DNA from: Ambrosia x helenae | Taxonomy: Eukaryota > Streptophyta > Magnoliopsida > Asterales > Asteraceae | Direction: 5' to 3' | DNA length: 64,000 bases | Assembly (NCBI GenBank): GCA_030844895.1 | Contig: CM061231.1 | Coordinates: forward strand, 9,539,214 to 9,603,213 | In this document: piece after piece, positions 12,502 through 23,571 of the stretch | Layout: every line of letters starts with the position of its first letter | Numbering within the stretch: position 1 is the stretch's first letter | The notes under the pieces: generated by a model | Told to the model about the DNA's origin: nothing | The model's input: the letters and a program-made list of their open reading frames with translations, nothing else | Database searches by the model: none | Program-made: the position numbers and the translations under genes

Positions 12502-13182
12502 CTAGGTGAAATCCCGTGCGATGCACGGGAAGACTACATCATTTTTAAGGTCTGTTTACTAAATACCAAATTAATAAGTCAAGCATCTGTTGCAAGTAAA
12601 GCCTATTTACTAAGGTCTGCTCCAGAGCAGTGGGTCTGTTAAGATTTGTCTGAAACAACTGTTGCTTCAAACAGATGTTGCTTCAACAGTTTGCTTCAAA
12701 TAGCTGTTGCAAGCAAACTGTTGAAGCATCATCTGTTTGAAACAACAACTGTTTCAGACAAATCTCATTAACAGACCCACTGCTCTGGAACAGACCCATT
12801 GCTCTAGAACAACCTAAGTAACCAGACTTTGCTTGCAACAAATGGTTTACTTCTTGATTTAGAAAGATATAAAACGCTCGTTTTTTTCCGTTTTTTGTAT
12901 AGCACTATGGTACTTGTTGGAAAGATAATAAAACACTCGTTAATTTGGTGCAATTTTTTTTTCAAAAAAAAAAATGACATTTAAAAAAGTTATTAACGTT
13001 TAAAAATCATGGGGGAAAGTGCATGTGCTATGCACATGAGAGAGAAAAAATAATTTAATAGTAGATGTGCCATGTGGCTTAAGAAGAGCTTGAATAAAAT
13101 TAAATGAGCGGAAAAACAAAAACTATGCTCTAATATGATGACATGTGTCCCAACTTTGGTTTCTTTTATATATAGTAGTAGA
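12502..13182 (-). mobile_element. Non-autonomous Helitron (H1)
   Basis: Minus strand: 5' end TCTACTACTATATATAAAAG at 13182. The 3' end has a GC-rich hairpin (CCCGTGCATCGCACGGG) about 8 nt before CTAG at 12505-12502, inserted between A and T. No Rep/helicase coding. It abuts H2 with no intervening base. Confidence 0.85.
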
Positions 13183-13975
13183 CTAGCTTTTATCCCGGGA
13201 GCGTCCCGGTTGAAATATCTAATATAACATATCAATTTTACATATGGAATAGACTGATGCGATTTACAGTTACATGCAACAAAGCTGTAATCGATCATTC
13301 TAAAAAGAACTAACATGAAATAAGAAAAAAAAAAGTTATTTATTGAAATAGTAATTATAATAACCATACATATATTTTAGTTACATACTATAAAGTTTTT
13401 AGTTTATGATGGTGCACGTATATTGCAAATATCAAACGCATTAGTCTAAGGGTTATGTGATGCGTTAAAAAATTCATGGGTATACATCGGGTATATAGTT
13501 CGGGTATTTGGGTATGTGGTTTCGGGTAATGGGGTCGAGTATCACCTAATCCCAGACCCGACCCAAACCCACAATTTTTGTTTTTAAAACTAATCCCAAA
13601 CCCGACACAATACCTGTCGGGTTACAAAAAATAGTCGTTTTTTTCTCCGTTTTTTATATAGCACTATGGTACTCGTTGGAAAGATAATAAAACGCTCGTT
13701 AATTTGGTGTAATTTTTTTTCTTTACAAAATCTCGTATATAAAAGATATTAACGTTCAAAAGTTATGGGAGGAAACATGAGAGAGAAAATAATAAAGGTT
13801 TAATATTTAGATTTAGTAAATTATGTTTTAATATATTATTTGTTTTTTTTAATTGGTTTAATAGATGCCACCTATGATCCTACATGGCATTTCTCAAAGG
13901 AGAGAATGCCTAAATAAATGACATGTAGGATTTCTCCCTTTGCAATATATATAGATATATAGATATAGATATAGA
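13183..13975 (-). mobile_element. Non-autonomous Helitron (H2), joined to H1
   Basis: Minus strand: 5' end TCTATATCTATATCTATATA at 13975. The 3' hairpin (CCGGGACGCTCCCGG) precedes CTAG at 13186-13183, followed directly by the 5' TC of H1. The host dinucleotide is A (12501) / T (13976). It contains a stretch of GGGTATTTGGGTA words (about 13480-13620) and an internal segment shared with Helitrons at 26380 and 60818. Confidence 0.85.
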
Positions 13976-14754
13976 TGTTGACTGGGCCTGTGTAGCTACT
14001 AAAAATGAGGTTGCTACAACTAACATAAAGATCCTAAAATGCCAGATCTTGAAAATCGATAGAAATCAATCATTCAATCAACATGTTCATTTTCCATTTG
14101 CAGCATTTTCTAAAATCTGGATAGAACCAGCAGGCATCATTGTGATATAGAAAAAGTATTTGTTGCTTATACGATCTCAGCTAGAGGTAGCTCTTGACGT
14201 TTCAGCGGACTTGTTCCATATCATAATGGACTTAGAAGTGTTGTGTAACTGTAATCTACCACCATTAGCTAATAGAGAAGTTTTGCCGGTTCTGGCACTT
14301 GCTAGTTTTCGTGGTGGTATAAGATAGGGCAACGCGCACCTAACTTTGTTGCAATTTCAACCCATATTGTGCATTCCTAAACATATATCGGTGATGGTAA
14401 CACTGTACATGAGCTGTGCAAGATCCCCAGCAGCTTGACATACAATTCCAACCAACATTTATGAATCTTCAGAGTGCTGACATTTATCTCAACAACCTCA
14501 AGTTTCCATATGCAAATAACTACCATCTATGTTCATCATCATCTCCGATTGTAAGTAATCGCATGGTATAGAAGACATACCTTCGCTATATTACTTACAG
14601 TTTATTAGTAGTTTGAATTAGAAGGATAAGCATCCTTATCAGTCAGTGAAGAACAAAGTTTAGTGAAACGTGCCAAGGTGTGGTAATCCGATGATGAGTG
14701 ACCTCCTAGGAAATTTTTATATGGGTTATCAAAAAACAAGTTTTTTAGATAAAC
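13976..14754. other. Intergenic, unidentified
   Basis: No open frame of note. The base composition is less AT-rich than the surroundings and may be a decayed gene or element. I could not assign it. Confidence 0.4.
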
Positions 14755-15450
14755 CATAGTCACCTAAATCGCGGTTCGCTTCGGTACGGGAACGCGGTAC
14801 GAATACGCAATTCGCTAGGCTGGACGAATTCGGTACGGAGGGGGGTAGGCTCATTTCGGTACGAACCGGTACGGTGTACCATGGAGTCTGGTACGATGTA
14901 GATTTTTTTTAAAAAAAATAGCTATTTATAAACTTATATTTTATATATAATATTAATTTTATACTTTTTATGTATAAATTTATAAGGAACAAATGTAAAA
15001 TTAGTGAAGATAGTAAGGGGTTAACTTAAATGGTTAAATACAGAAACTATTTTTTATGTAAAAATTACTAAATTTTAGGGTCTAAATGTAAACTATATAA
15101 AGATAAAGGGGTTAATATATAAATTACCAAAATTATCTAACCCTAAAAATATAAGCAGCCGTTATTTTCTTTCTTCTTTCTTTCTTCTACCTTGTTTCTT
15201 CATCTTCTTCTAAGAACCAGCCTCTTTTTGATTCCCAAAGAAGCCATGTAAGTTCCCTAAATTCACGTTTTTAGGTCTAAATGGACCGATTTCTGTATCA
15301 ATTAAAACGCAAATTACCATTTCCTGGATCTACGTACCACGTCAATTCGGTTCGCCGTACCATAGACGATCGGAACGCTTGCGAATTCGATCTGGTACAT
15401 TTCGATCCAATACGAAAATCGTGGTTAGTAGGGCGAATTATGTGACTATG
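14755..15450. mobile_element. hAT-type self-complementary element, TTCGGTACG word type
   Basis: Perfect 8-bp target-site duplication AGATAAAC at 14747-14754 and 15451-15458. Ends CATAGTCAC and GTGACTATG are inverted. The arms carry GGTACG, GAATTCG, CGGTTCG words and complements. The centre (about 15150-15270) holds a CT-rich tract resembling a plant 5' UTR followed by ATG and GTAAGT, which may be captured gene-leader sequence. Confidence 0.85.
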
Positions 15451-16235
15451 AGATAAACATTACAATATTAATCCATATTAGATGTTGAATACAAATTCTC
15501 TAACATCTGATCCAACAGTGATTCAACTTGATGATTAACATTCATATAATCCATACGGTCTCCAACTTAGCATCCTTAACCACTACTTGACTAATTTACT
15601 TAGACAAAATTACACGGATGGTGCCTGTGGTTTTCATGTAATAACGTCTTAAGGTACTAAGCAACTTTTTTAACTTCTTTAGGGCCCATGGTTTAGTTTT
15701 TGTAACGAAAATGGGTATTAAGGTTTGTTTTTGTAACAATGTTGGGTACTAATACTAACTATCGTTAAATTTTCTGTTAACTTTAGTTAAAGTGATTAAA
15801 ACGCCTTTTTATAAACTAGAGGGGCCATTATGTAATAAACTTCATTTACAAAACTCTTAGTACCCAAACATGAAAACTTTAGATAAACCACGGAGACTAT
15901 AAAATCAGCCGATCACAGATTATAAAATCAGCCATTTAAAAAGAAAATAATTAACTTATTATTTTTATTTTATAAATTCAGCCGTTTAAAAAAAAAATAC
16001 ATAATATATTTTTACTTCAAAAAAAAAAAAAAAAAAAAAAATTCAGTATACTGCAAAGGCGTTTCTGGAAATGACTTGGTGTCTATTGTCTTCGTCTCCA
16101 AATAAAAAAATAATTACCGACACTAGTAGAGTAGAATAGATCGTGATATGTAATTCCCTCCTTTTTCTTCTTATTCTCTCTCTCTCTAAAACCAACCCAA
16201 CTTATTTCTAGAGAGAGAAACACCCACCGTCATTA
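15451..16235. promoter_or_regulatory. Upstream region of the O-fucosyltransferase gene
   Basis: About 15610-15900 looks like a decayed element whose ends share GTGGTTT / AAACCAC. A poly-A tract sits at about 16018-16040. A CT-rich tract (CTCTCTCTCTCT, near 16176-16187) lies just before the ATG at 16236 and would belong to the 5' UTR. No convincing TATA box. Confidence 0.4.
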
Positions 16236-19200
16236 ATGACCTCCAACCGGCGGCGCCACCACCGCCACCAAACTCCTAACCGCTTCCGTTACCTCATTCC
16301 GTTAATTTCCGTCACCTCCGTTTGCTATTCTCATCCTCTACGGTTTCATCTCTCTCCTTGCACCTTCTCCTGATCATCTCCACCACTTTGTTCTCCGCAA
16401 ATCGGTAATTCATATCTCCATAAGCTTTTCAGTTATTATTATAATTATTATTATTATTATTTTTATTTTTAATGATGAATTTCAGTTGAGTGATGATGGA
16501 GTTGTTGATGATTCGCCTGCCATTCGTCCAGTCTTTAAAGTTCCGGTTAGTTTTTTTCGCTTCATTATTTGTTTAAATTGGAAGTTATGGACAGTTAAGC
16601 TCGAAGCCTGAGCCTAAAAATAAGCTTGATTAGCCTATACGAGCCTATTATTTATCTAACTTTAATACTGTATATTAATATTTGGATAGTATAGGTATTA
16701 CTCAAAAAACTAGTATAAATTAATTAATTAATTAATACATAATAAACGAGCCGAGCTGGAGCTTGAAAGCCACTAACAAGCATAGCTCAAGCTTTAGAGC
16801 TCGAGCTCAAGCCTAGTTGTGTGATTTTGAATCCTGACTGGATCTGCTTTTGTGCCATTATCTAATTTCGATGTATTTTGTTATATGATTGGGGATTTAG
16901 GTCAGTGGTGGGACGGTGAGTGGTAGAAGTCTATGGAGTACAAGGATGTCAGAGTTTTATTTTGGATGTAGTAATGCTACCAATAAGTTTCCAAGTAAGT
17001 GATGAATGAAACAGTTTTGAGTTAGACAGGAGTTGTTCTGTTGGTTTGATTGGATGTTTATCTGAAATGCAGAAGTAGAAACAGTTACATATCCTAATCG
17101 TTACCTGCTGATAGCCACGAGTGGTGGTTTTAAACCAGCAACGAACTGGTGTAAGTCCTGATTACCTTAGATAAGTATGATTACTTGCTTTTTATTCGAT
17201 AAATACTTTTATTTCACTAGATGTATATGGAATCTGGTTTAACAGATTACAGATGCTGTTGTTGCTGCGCGCATTCTGAATGCTACTCTTGTTATTCCGA
17301 AGTTGGACCAGAAGTCATTTTGGAAGGATTCTAGGTTAGTCATGGAGAAATGATTGCACGTACAATGTACATGAGTGGGTTTTGACTTTTGAACAACAGA
17401 ACAAGTTTAGTATAGCTGATAGTACCTTTTCTTGTACAGTACCTTTTCAGAGATATTTGATGTTGACTGGTTTATAACACATCTAGCAAGAGATGTAAAA
17501 GTCATAAAAGAGCTTCCACGAAAAGGGGGCAAGGATTGGATTCCGTATAATATGCGTGTGCCTAGAAAGTGTAATGAGAGATGCTATCAGATTCGTGTAT
17601 TGCCAGTACTTCTGAAGAAGAATGTAAGTCATAACTTAAGGTTTATATCATCTGCATTGCTGCACTGTGTGTTTATAAGCATACAATGTCTTGCATCATT
17701 TCTAGCAACCATAAAACTCCTTTTTTTGGGGGGGGGGGGGGGGGGGGTTAGAAAGTTAAAGTAACATGTCTGGGAAATGGGAATGATCATTACCAGGACA
17801 GAAACTATGTTATCTGGAAGTCTGAAATCAATGATTGCAAGAGTATGATCCTAAAACTGTTTCAAACACAGGTACTCAATGGTAAAGTATTTTAGTTGAA
17901 AGAAGAGGTTTACTGAGACTTTGTTAAAAGCTACTAAGTCTAATATGTGAGAATCACTAGAACTTCACTGCTAAAACAGTGCCATCTATCACGAGTCAAG
18001 TTTAGAAGGTTGGTTGGCCTTTGTTGAAAGCTAATATGTGAATCTCTAGAACTTAACTGTTTAAAAAGTTATCACAAGTTAAGTCTGGACTTTTGGCTGT
18101 TTAAGTTGCAGCTTATAAGAATAATCTTATAAGCTTGGGTGAGTCTTCAACTGATGTAGGAAAAGAAAGATCAGAACAAGCTTGGGTGATCTGAGGTATC
18201 TGAGATAGAATTTAGAAGGTTGACTTGAGTACACTATAGTAGATATTTGTCAACAGGTTGAGGTAGATTTAGTACAAACAGGTGAATAAGTACAAACATA
18301 GGTGGGTTGGCATGTATGAGCATTATTTTATATCTTAGGGTATGTGTAGATTTCAAATAGTACTTTAGAATCTGTGAAGTAGGGAAGGAATGATTGTAAG
18401 CTGTAGAATACCAAAACTGCCACTACCTTTTCTATCATTGGTTTCTGGCATCAAGTCCTGTCTCTGAATTACCAAAGGACCAACCATACATGGATTTGCC
18501 TTATATAGCACATGAACAAACCACCAGAAAACCCACATCAGGAGTCAGTCTATCATTAAATTAAGAATAAAACAAAAATGATCATTATTTTGGAAATGTT
18601 GTTGTTTTATCCCGTTGCCGGAAAACACATGGCACCCCACTGATCGGGTAAATCACAGCTTGCGGTGGGAATGTGGGATCTGTTAAATCACAGTTTGCAC
18701 TGGGGTGATCATTATGTTGGACGTGTTTGTTTAATAATAACCTGGTTGATGGACCTCGGAGTCACAAATGATCCATGTTGCTGCTTTAGAGTTTTAACCT
18801 GTTCTTCTTGGTAGGTTATATTTAATATGTTATTTGTTAAGTTACAAAAAGACTTATAAGCCATAGTATTATACTATTACTTTGCCTTTGTGTATGAGTT
18901 TCTGTAATTGCACCTAGGATTCTTTTTGTTACCCAAATAGTACCTTTCCTTGTATAACTGAATGGGAACTGAGGTCTTTTGCATTTCCCTGAACGCCTGC
19001 AATATGTTGTTTCAACCTATAAACTCCTCCTGACATACGCTTGTTACATAGCCTCGATTGAGTTCTATCTAATTTATTTGGATCCACCAGACTTCCGTAT
19101 TCCCATCCAATGTCATCTGAGTTTCTTTTAAGTACTTTACTACCACTTGGTTCCTTGTCCTTTGTTGCCATTGTAGTCTGTTAATAAACAAGAAAAAGAA

Positions 19201-22200
19201 AATGCAAAATTTTATGGCATACTCCACCAATTTCATGTTTTATCAGTTAAAACACAACGTAAAACACATCTATTAGTCTGATACAAGCAGGTTTGAGCAC
19301 AATTTTCAGGCATAGTACGCCAATTTCATTAATTAAAACACAATACAAAACACATTTAGTAATCTGATACAAGTAGGAGTGAAGGAGTATGAATCCAGCT
19401 TGATCCTAGCTTGATGCGTTGTATTAGTGTGAAGCAGGAGTGAAGGGGTATAAAGGGGCTAGGTTTTTTTTTTTAACACAAATGAGGGTAATGGACAGAT
19501 TTAAGACTGAAGCCATGTTTTGGGCCTAATTTTACGTAAAATGACTTGGGCCGACTACCACAATTTTAACCGACTTGGGCCGCCTAGCCTCAACTTGGGC
19601 TGATTTCTGACTAATGGGATGATTAATGGAAAATTAATCACTAACCCATCGATCACTGATTACTCGGGGACTAGTCGGCGACTAGTCCCGATTTTTACAA
19701 CCTTGGTTGGGACCATAACTGCTAGTCCTACCTTTTCCGATTATTTTATATATTAACACAAGTCTAGAGCTGCTGAAAATAACTGCTTACATATCTGCAA
19801 AAGAGTAACTGCTTTAAACTAAATAACAAGAAGTAATCTTGGTTTTAAAAAGCGCGAAGCGCACAAAAGCGACAAGGTCAAAAACCGAGGCGCAAAGCAC
19901 AAAAGTGGTGGGCTTTTCGTACGCGAGGAGCAAGACAATTATATAATTTTTTTATAAATCCTATAGGCTTTTAGCATCCTTTACCCAAAATATAGATATA
20001 AATAAGGTTTACATATGATTCAACTTAAATGTACAACCTTTATAGCTACATGTACAACACTTTGAAGCACAAAACACCCCGTGAACGAAAAGCGTGCCTT
20101 TGTGGATTTTTTTCCCAAAAAAGCGCGCTTTTTGTACACTGTGCGGGCCTTAGGTCGCCTCGCGCTTCAGGCGCGCTTTTTAAAACCAAGCAAGTAATAA
20201 AAACCAAGTAAAATAGGCTTGATTGTTTCTTGCCGCATTATCAAACCATATAATTGTATGATGACATTATAATTGATTACAACGGGTCCTATATATAGAC
20301 TAATTACAGTTTAGTACCCTCAATAATAAACTAATTATAACTTAAAACATTTAGTCTAACATGCTATAAACCTTCGGTAATGTATAACATGGCTACAATT
20401 TTTTTTTTGAATTGGAGCATAAGTTGAGTAATTTGACTTGAACTTGGAGATTCAAGTTCCAAAAACTTGTAAATGTTCTTTAATTGTAAAATAGATAGGA
20501 TTGAAATCTTACAATCTGGTGGAGTTTCTCCGTGTTATGTATCATAATCTTTAACGCATGCATTGACCTGATCACTCTATTTTGTGTTTCTTCTGACAAA
20601 AAAGGATATCTATGAACATAGGTCAAAATATCAAATGTAGTTCTTTCTTCTAGATTGGGGACCAAATGCTTTTCTGTTCTCCAACTGTATTCTCCTGAGG
20701 TGAAGTTTATCTGGATGTCTAGTTTTCTAAGGTTATTTAGCATACACATGTGTTCATATAGATATGAGTCAGGGGGTCAGCATATTAATTTGCTTCATTT
20801 GTTGGCCTAATCTTCAATAGTGTTTCTATAGTGTTTCATGATTTTGTTTCTTGTGCAGGCTGTTCAGCTGAGTAAGTTTGATTACAGACTTGCTAACAAG
20901 TTGGAGACTGATCTTCAAAAGCTTAGATGCAGGGTAAACTACCATGCTTTAAAATTCACTGATCCTATCAATAAAATGGGTCAAGAGCTGGTCAACCGAA
21001 TGAGGAAGATGGGCAAGCACTATATTGCTCTACATCTGAGGTTTGCACTTGATGGTTCTTATGTTCTTAAATTGAGCAAACACTATGTTATAATTATTTT
21101 TGTATCAATTACTCATCTGAGGCTTGCACATGATGGTTCTTATGTTCTTAAATTGAGCAAACAATATGTTAGAAAACTTGCATTACTTGTGCTAACTACT
21201 ACTTGTACCGTTCTATAATACAGGTTTGAACCTGATATGCTTGCATTTTCAGGATGCTATTATGGTGGTGGAGAGAAGGAAAGAATAGAATTGGGTAAAA
21301 TACGGAAGAGGTGGAAAACTTTACATGTAAGCACTTGATTCTCAAGTTCGCATGATATCAATTATGTCCAACATTAGCCTTAAAACTGTCGAGTAATGAC
21401 TAATGAGTAAAAACTAGTACTCCCTCCGTCCCAATTTAAATGTCCTACTTTCCTTTTTTGTTTGTCCCAAATTAAATGTCCCTTTCCAAAAATAGAAATG
21501 TATTTTCCAATTTTGCCCATAAAAGGCAAAACACAATCACCACTTTTGAGGATATTATTGTCATTTTACCACAAACAAACAAAAGATTTCTTAAAATGTG
21601 TGTTTTTTGAACTAGGACATTTAAATTGGGACGGAGGGAGTAGAATTTTAGGAGAACCGAAAGTAATATGCTATAGTGATAACAAATCTAATATCCAACA
21701 AATGATTCGACATTCTTTTGACTATCTTATGTGGGGCTGTAACACTTTATACTATGGATAATATTAATTTGCTCAATTGTTTTTTAGCTAACTTGTTTAT
21801 TTAGGTACACAACTATTTGACCATTATCAAAGAAAATGTTCGTTTTCACATTAATCCATTCAAGCTGCCTTCTTTAAATATCACCATCAAAATGTTTGGT
21901 TAAAGTAGATAGAGTTTAGCAGCCTTTCTTTTGAGTACAAATGTTTCGTAATAACGTACTACATTTATGATTAATTTAAGGTTTATTAGCAATAGCAAAC
22001 TGCTAACAATTTTTACATAAGCTGTTAAAAGTTTACAAAGAAATATTTCTTAGAAACGGAGTTCTAAAGAACAAAGTATAATCCAGTTCAAATGGCTAAA
22101 CACATCTGTAAGAAGAGGTTGCAATTTCAACCCACTTACCTATAAATGGTGTAAATGAATTGATTTGGGTTCTGGGTCAAGTCAGAAAGTTGGCTAAAAG

Positions 22201-23571
22201 GGAATCGGGTCAAATATGGCCCAAAGTATTTTTTATGCATATAAGATCTTTAAATTTTTTTTGAATTCTTATAATAGAAGTGATGTTTTTGTAATCATAA
22301 TTGACATGCTAATTATATATAACAAATGCACAAATAAGTGTTTAGAGATCAACCCAACCCAACCTAGATCCATACTAGAGGTACCTGTTTCGACTGGAAC
22401 CTGTTTTGACTCGTTATCCAACCCACTGCCCATCTTGTCACCTCTACCATGAAGCAAGACTTAAGATATTTTTATATGAATTGCAGAGCAACAATCCTGA
22501 CAAAGAAAGGAGACAGGGTAGATGCCCACTTACACCCGAAGAAGTGGGTCTGATGCTTAGAGCACTTGGATATAACAAAGATGTTCATCTTTATGTGGCT
22601 TCAGGTGAAGTATATGGTGGGGATGAGACATTAGCCCCCTTGAGAGCACTTTTTCCCAATATTCATTCAAAAGACACCATAGCCACCAAAGAAGAGCTGG
22701 AACCATTTTCTGCATTTTCTTCCCGTATGGCTGCACTTGATTTCATTGTGTGTGATGAGAGTGACGTGTTTGTTACAAATAACAATGGGAATATGGCAAA
22801 AATTTTGGCTGGCCGGAGGTATGCTTTACTTTTCTTATCAAGTTTATCACCACTGTTATAAGATTGACTTTTCGGGTCAGCATCATTTATCTGTTATTGA
22901 ATAAAGCTATTTAGTAGGCTGTAAGCATCAAGTACACACTTTAGACTTCTTTCTATCCATTTGACGCATTGACTTTTTAGCTATTTTTTATATTACCCCT
23001 TTTATGTTTAAGGAGATACACAACCCTAAATGACCAATCATAAGTAAATTTATCGAAATTACCATGTGTAACGTGATGTTAATGAAGCTAAAATTTGGTG
23101 TTGATTGAGTTGTGCCTTGTTTGTATCTATTGTAGGAGATACTTTGGACACAAACCGACAATACGTCCAAATGCTAAAAAACTGTACCGTTTATTCCTAA
23201 ACCGTGAAAACACTACATGGGAGGATTTCTCTTCAAGAATAAGAAGTCGTCAAAGAGGTTTCATGGGGGAGCCAAAGGAGGTAAGACCCGGGCGAGGTGA
23301 ATTTCATGAAAACCCTGCTACTTGTATATGTGAAGACGCTGAAGCCAAATCAAAGCTCCAAACCCTCCCTCGAAAGTTTGGGAAGACTGATGTTGACGCG
23401 GATGAAGTAGTCGTTGACCAGGATATTGAACACGAACATGAATTATCAGACCAGGATGAAGATGATGATCTTATTGACCCCCAATTTCAACATCTAGGCA
23501 ATGATACAAGTGTTGAAGATGATCCTTTGATATCCGACTTACCTGAAATTGAAGAGTTGCTTTCTGACTAG
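16236..23571 (+). CDS. O-fucosyltransferase-family glycosyltransferase (GT106-like), ten exons
   Basis: Exons: 16236-16404, 16486-16545, 16901-16994, 17073-17150, 17246-17334, 17440-17623, 20859-21040, 21224-21326, 22487-22818, 23136-23571, all GT-AG. Predicted length is about 574 residues. Residues 30-50 form one hydrophobic segment (ILILYGFISLL), a type II Golgi anchor. The luminal domain has the ATSGG start, NQQRTG, the conserved HLRFEPDM stretch, GCYYGGG, RCPLTPEEVGLMLRALGY, YVASGE and CDESDVFVTNNNGN, typical of plant PF10250 proteins. The C-terminus is an Asp/Glu-rich tail. It resembles the clade holding rhamnogalacturonan-I rhamnosyltransferases, so a cell-wall pectin role is plausible, but substrate cannot be read from sequence. 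Two single-T insertions break the frame: 16321-16323 (before the membrane segment) and 17128-17131 (in GGLNQQRTG). Both restore family-like protein when ignored and look like assembly errors. Confidence 0.9.
16596..16822. mobile_element. Possible self-complementary element, GAGCCT/AGCTCGAGC words, in intron 2
   Basis: Words AAGCTCGAAGCCTGAGCC and AGCTCGAGCTCAAGCCTAG form opposed arms around an AT-rich centre within the intron 16546-16900. Ends and target duplication are not clear. The words match the element at 52950-53844. Confidence 0.4.
18929..19171 (-). pseudogene. hAT transposase fragment, BED zinc-finger region
   Basis: The minus-strand frame contains SDDIGWEYGSLVDPNKLD, then a Cys pair region and MSGGVYRLKQHIAG, the usual N-terminal BED finger of plant hAT-derived proteins. 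The first expected Cys is Ser here (QSRLC), and similarity ends soon after HIAG, followed by unrelated residues. There is no downstream dimerisation domain. It is a dead fragment inside an intron. Confidence 0.75.
19838..20190. mobile_element. hAT-type self-complementary element, AAGCGCG word type
   Basis: The first 19 bases CTTGGTTTTAAAAAGCGCG are repeated inverted and exact at the right end. The 8-bp flanks GAAGTAAT (19830-19837) and CAAGTAAT (20191-20198) match in seven of eight positions. The arms are built of AAAGCGC, GAGGCGC and complements, the centre is AT-rich. It lies in intron 6 of the glycosyltransferase gene. Confidence 0.8.
21040..21180 (+). repeat. Tandem duplication of the exon 7/intron 7 junction
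   Basis: About 65 bp beginning with exonic CATCTGAG at 21033 is repeated at 21114 (CATCTGAGGCTTGCACATGA). In the copy the donor GT has become GC. It lies within intron 7. Confidence 0.8.
21420..21640. mobile_element. Stowaway-type MITE
   Basis: Terminal inverted repeats CTCCCTCCGTCCCAATTTAA / TTAAATTGGGACGGAGGGAG, flanked by TA on both sides (21418-21419, 21641-21642). The CTCCCTCCGT end is diagnostic of Stowaway (Tc1/mariner type). 221 bp, in intron 8. Confidence 0.95.

Larger units (their letters stand above)
17624..20858 (+). other. O-fucosyltransferase intron 6 (3.2 kb, transposon-filled)
   Basis: Donor AAT|GTAAGT, acceptor TTGTGCAG|GCT. It holds a poly-G tract (about 17729-17747), a hAT transposase fragment, the 19838-20190 element and a block near 19660-19700 with ACTAGTCGGCGACTAGT words. 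An open minus-strand frame at 20480-20749 has no recognised family. The large size is due to insertions. Confidence 0.7.

Noticed and set aside
12993..13367. 124-residue minus-strand frame
   Set aside because: Spans the junction of two Helitrons, so it cannot be an ancestral gene; no family signal.
20480..20749. 89-residue minus-strand frame in the O-fucosyltransferase intron 6
   Set aside because: Open but without recognised motif or conservation in the second copy; not enough to call a gene.
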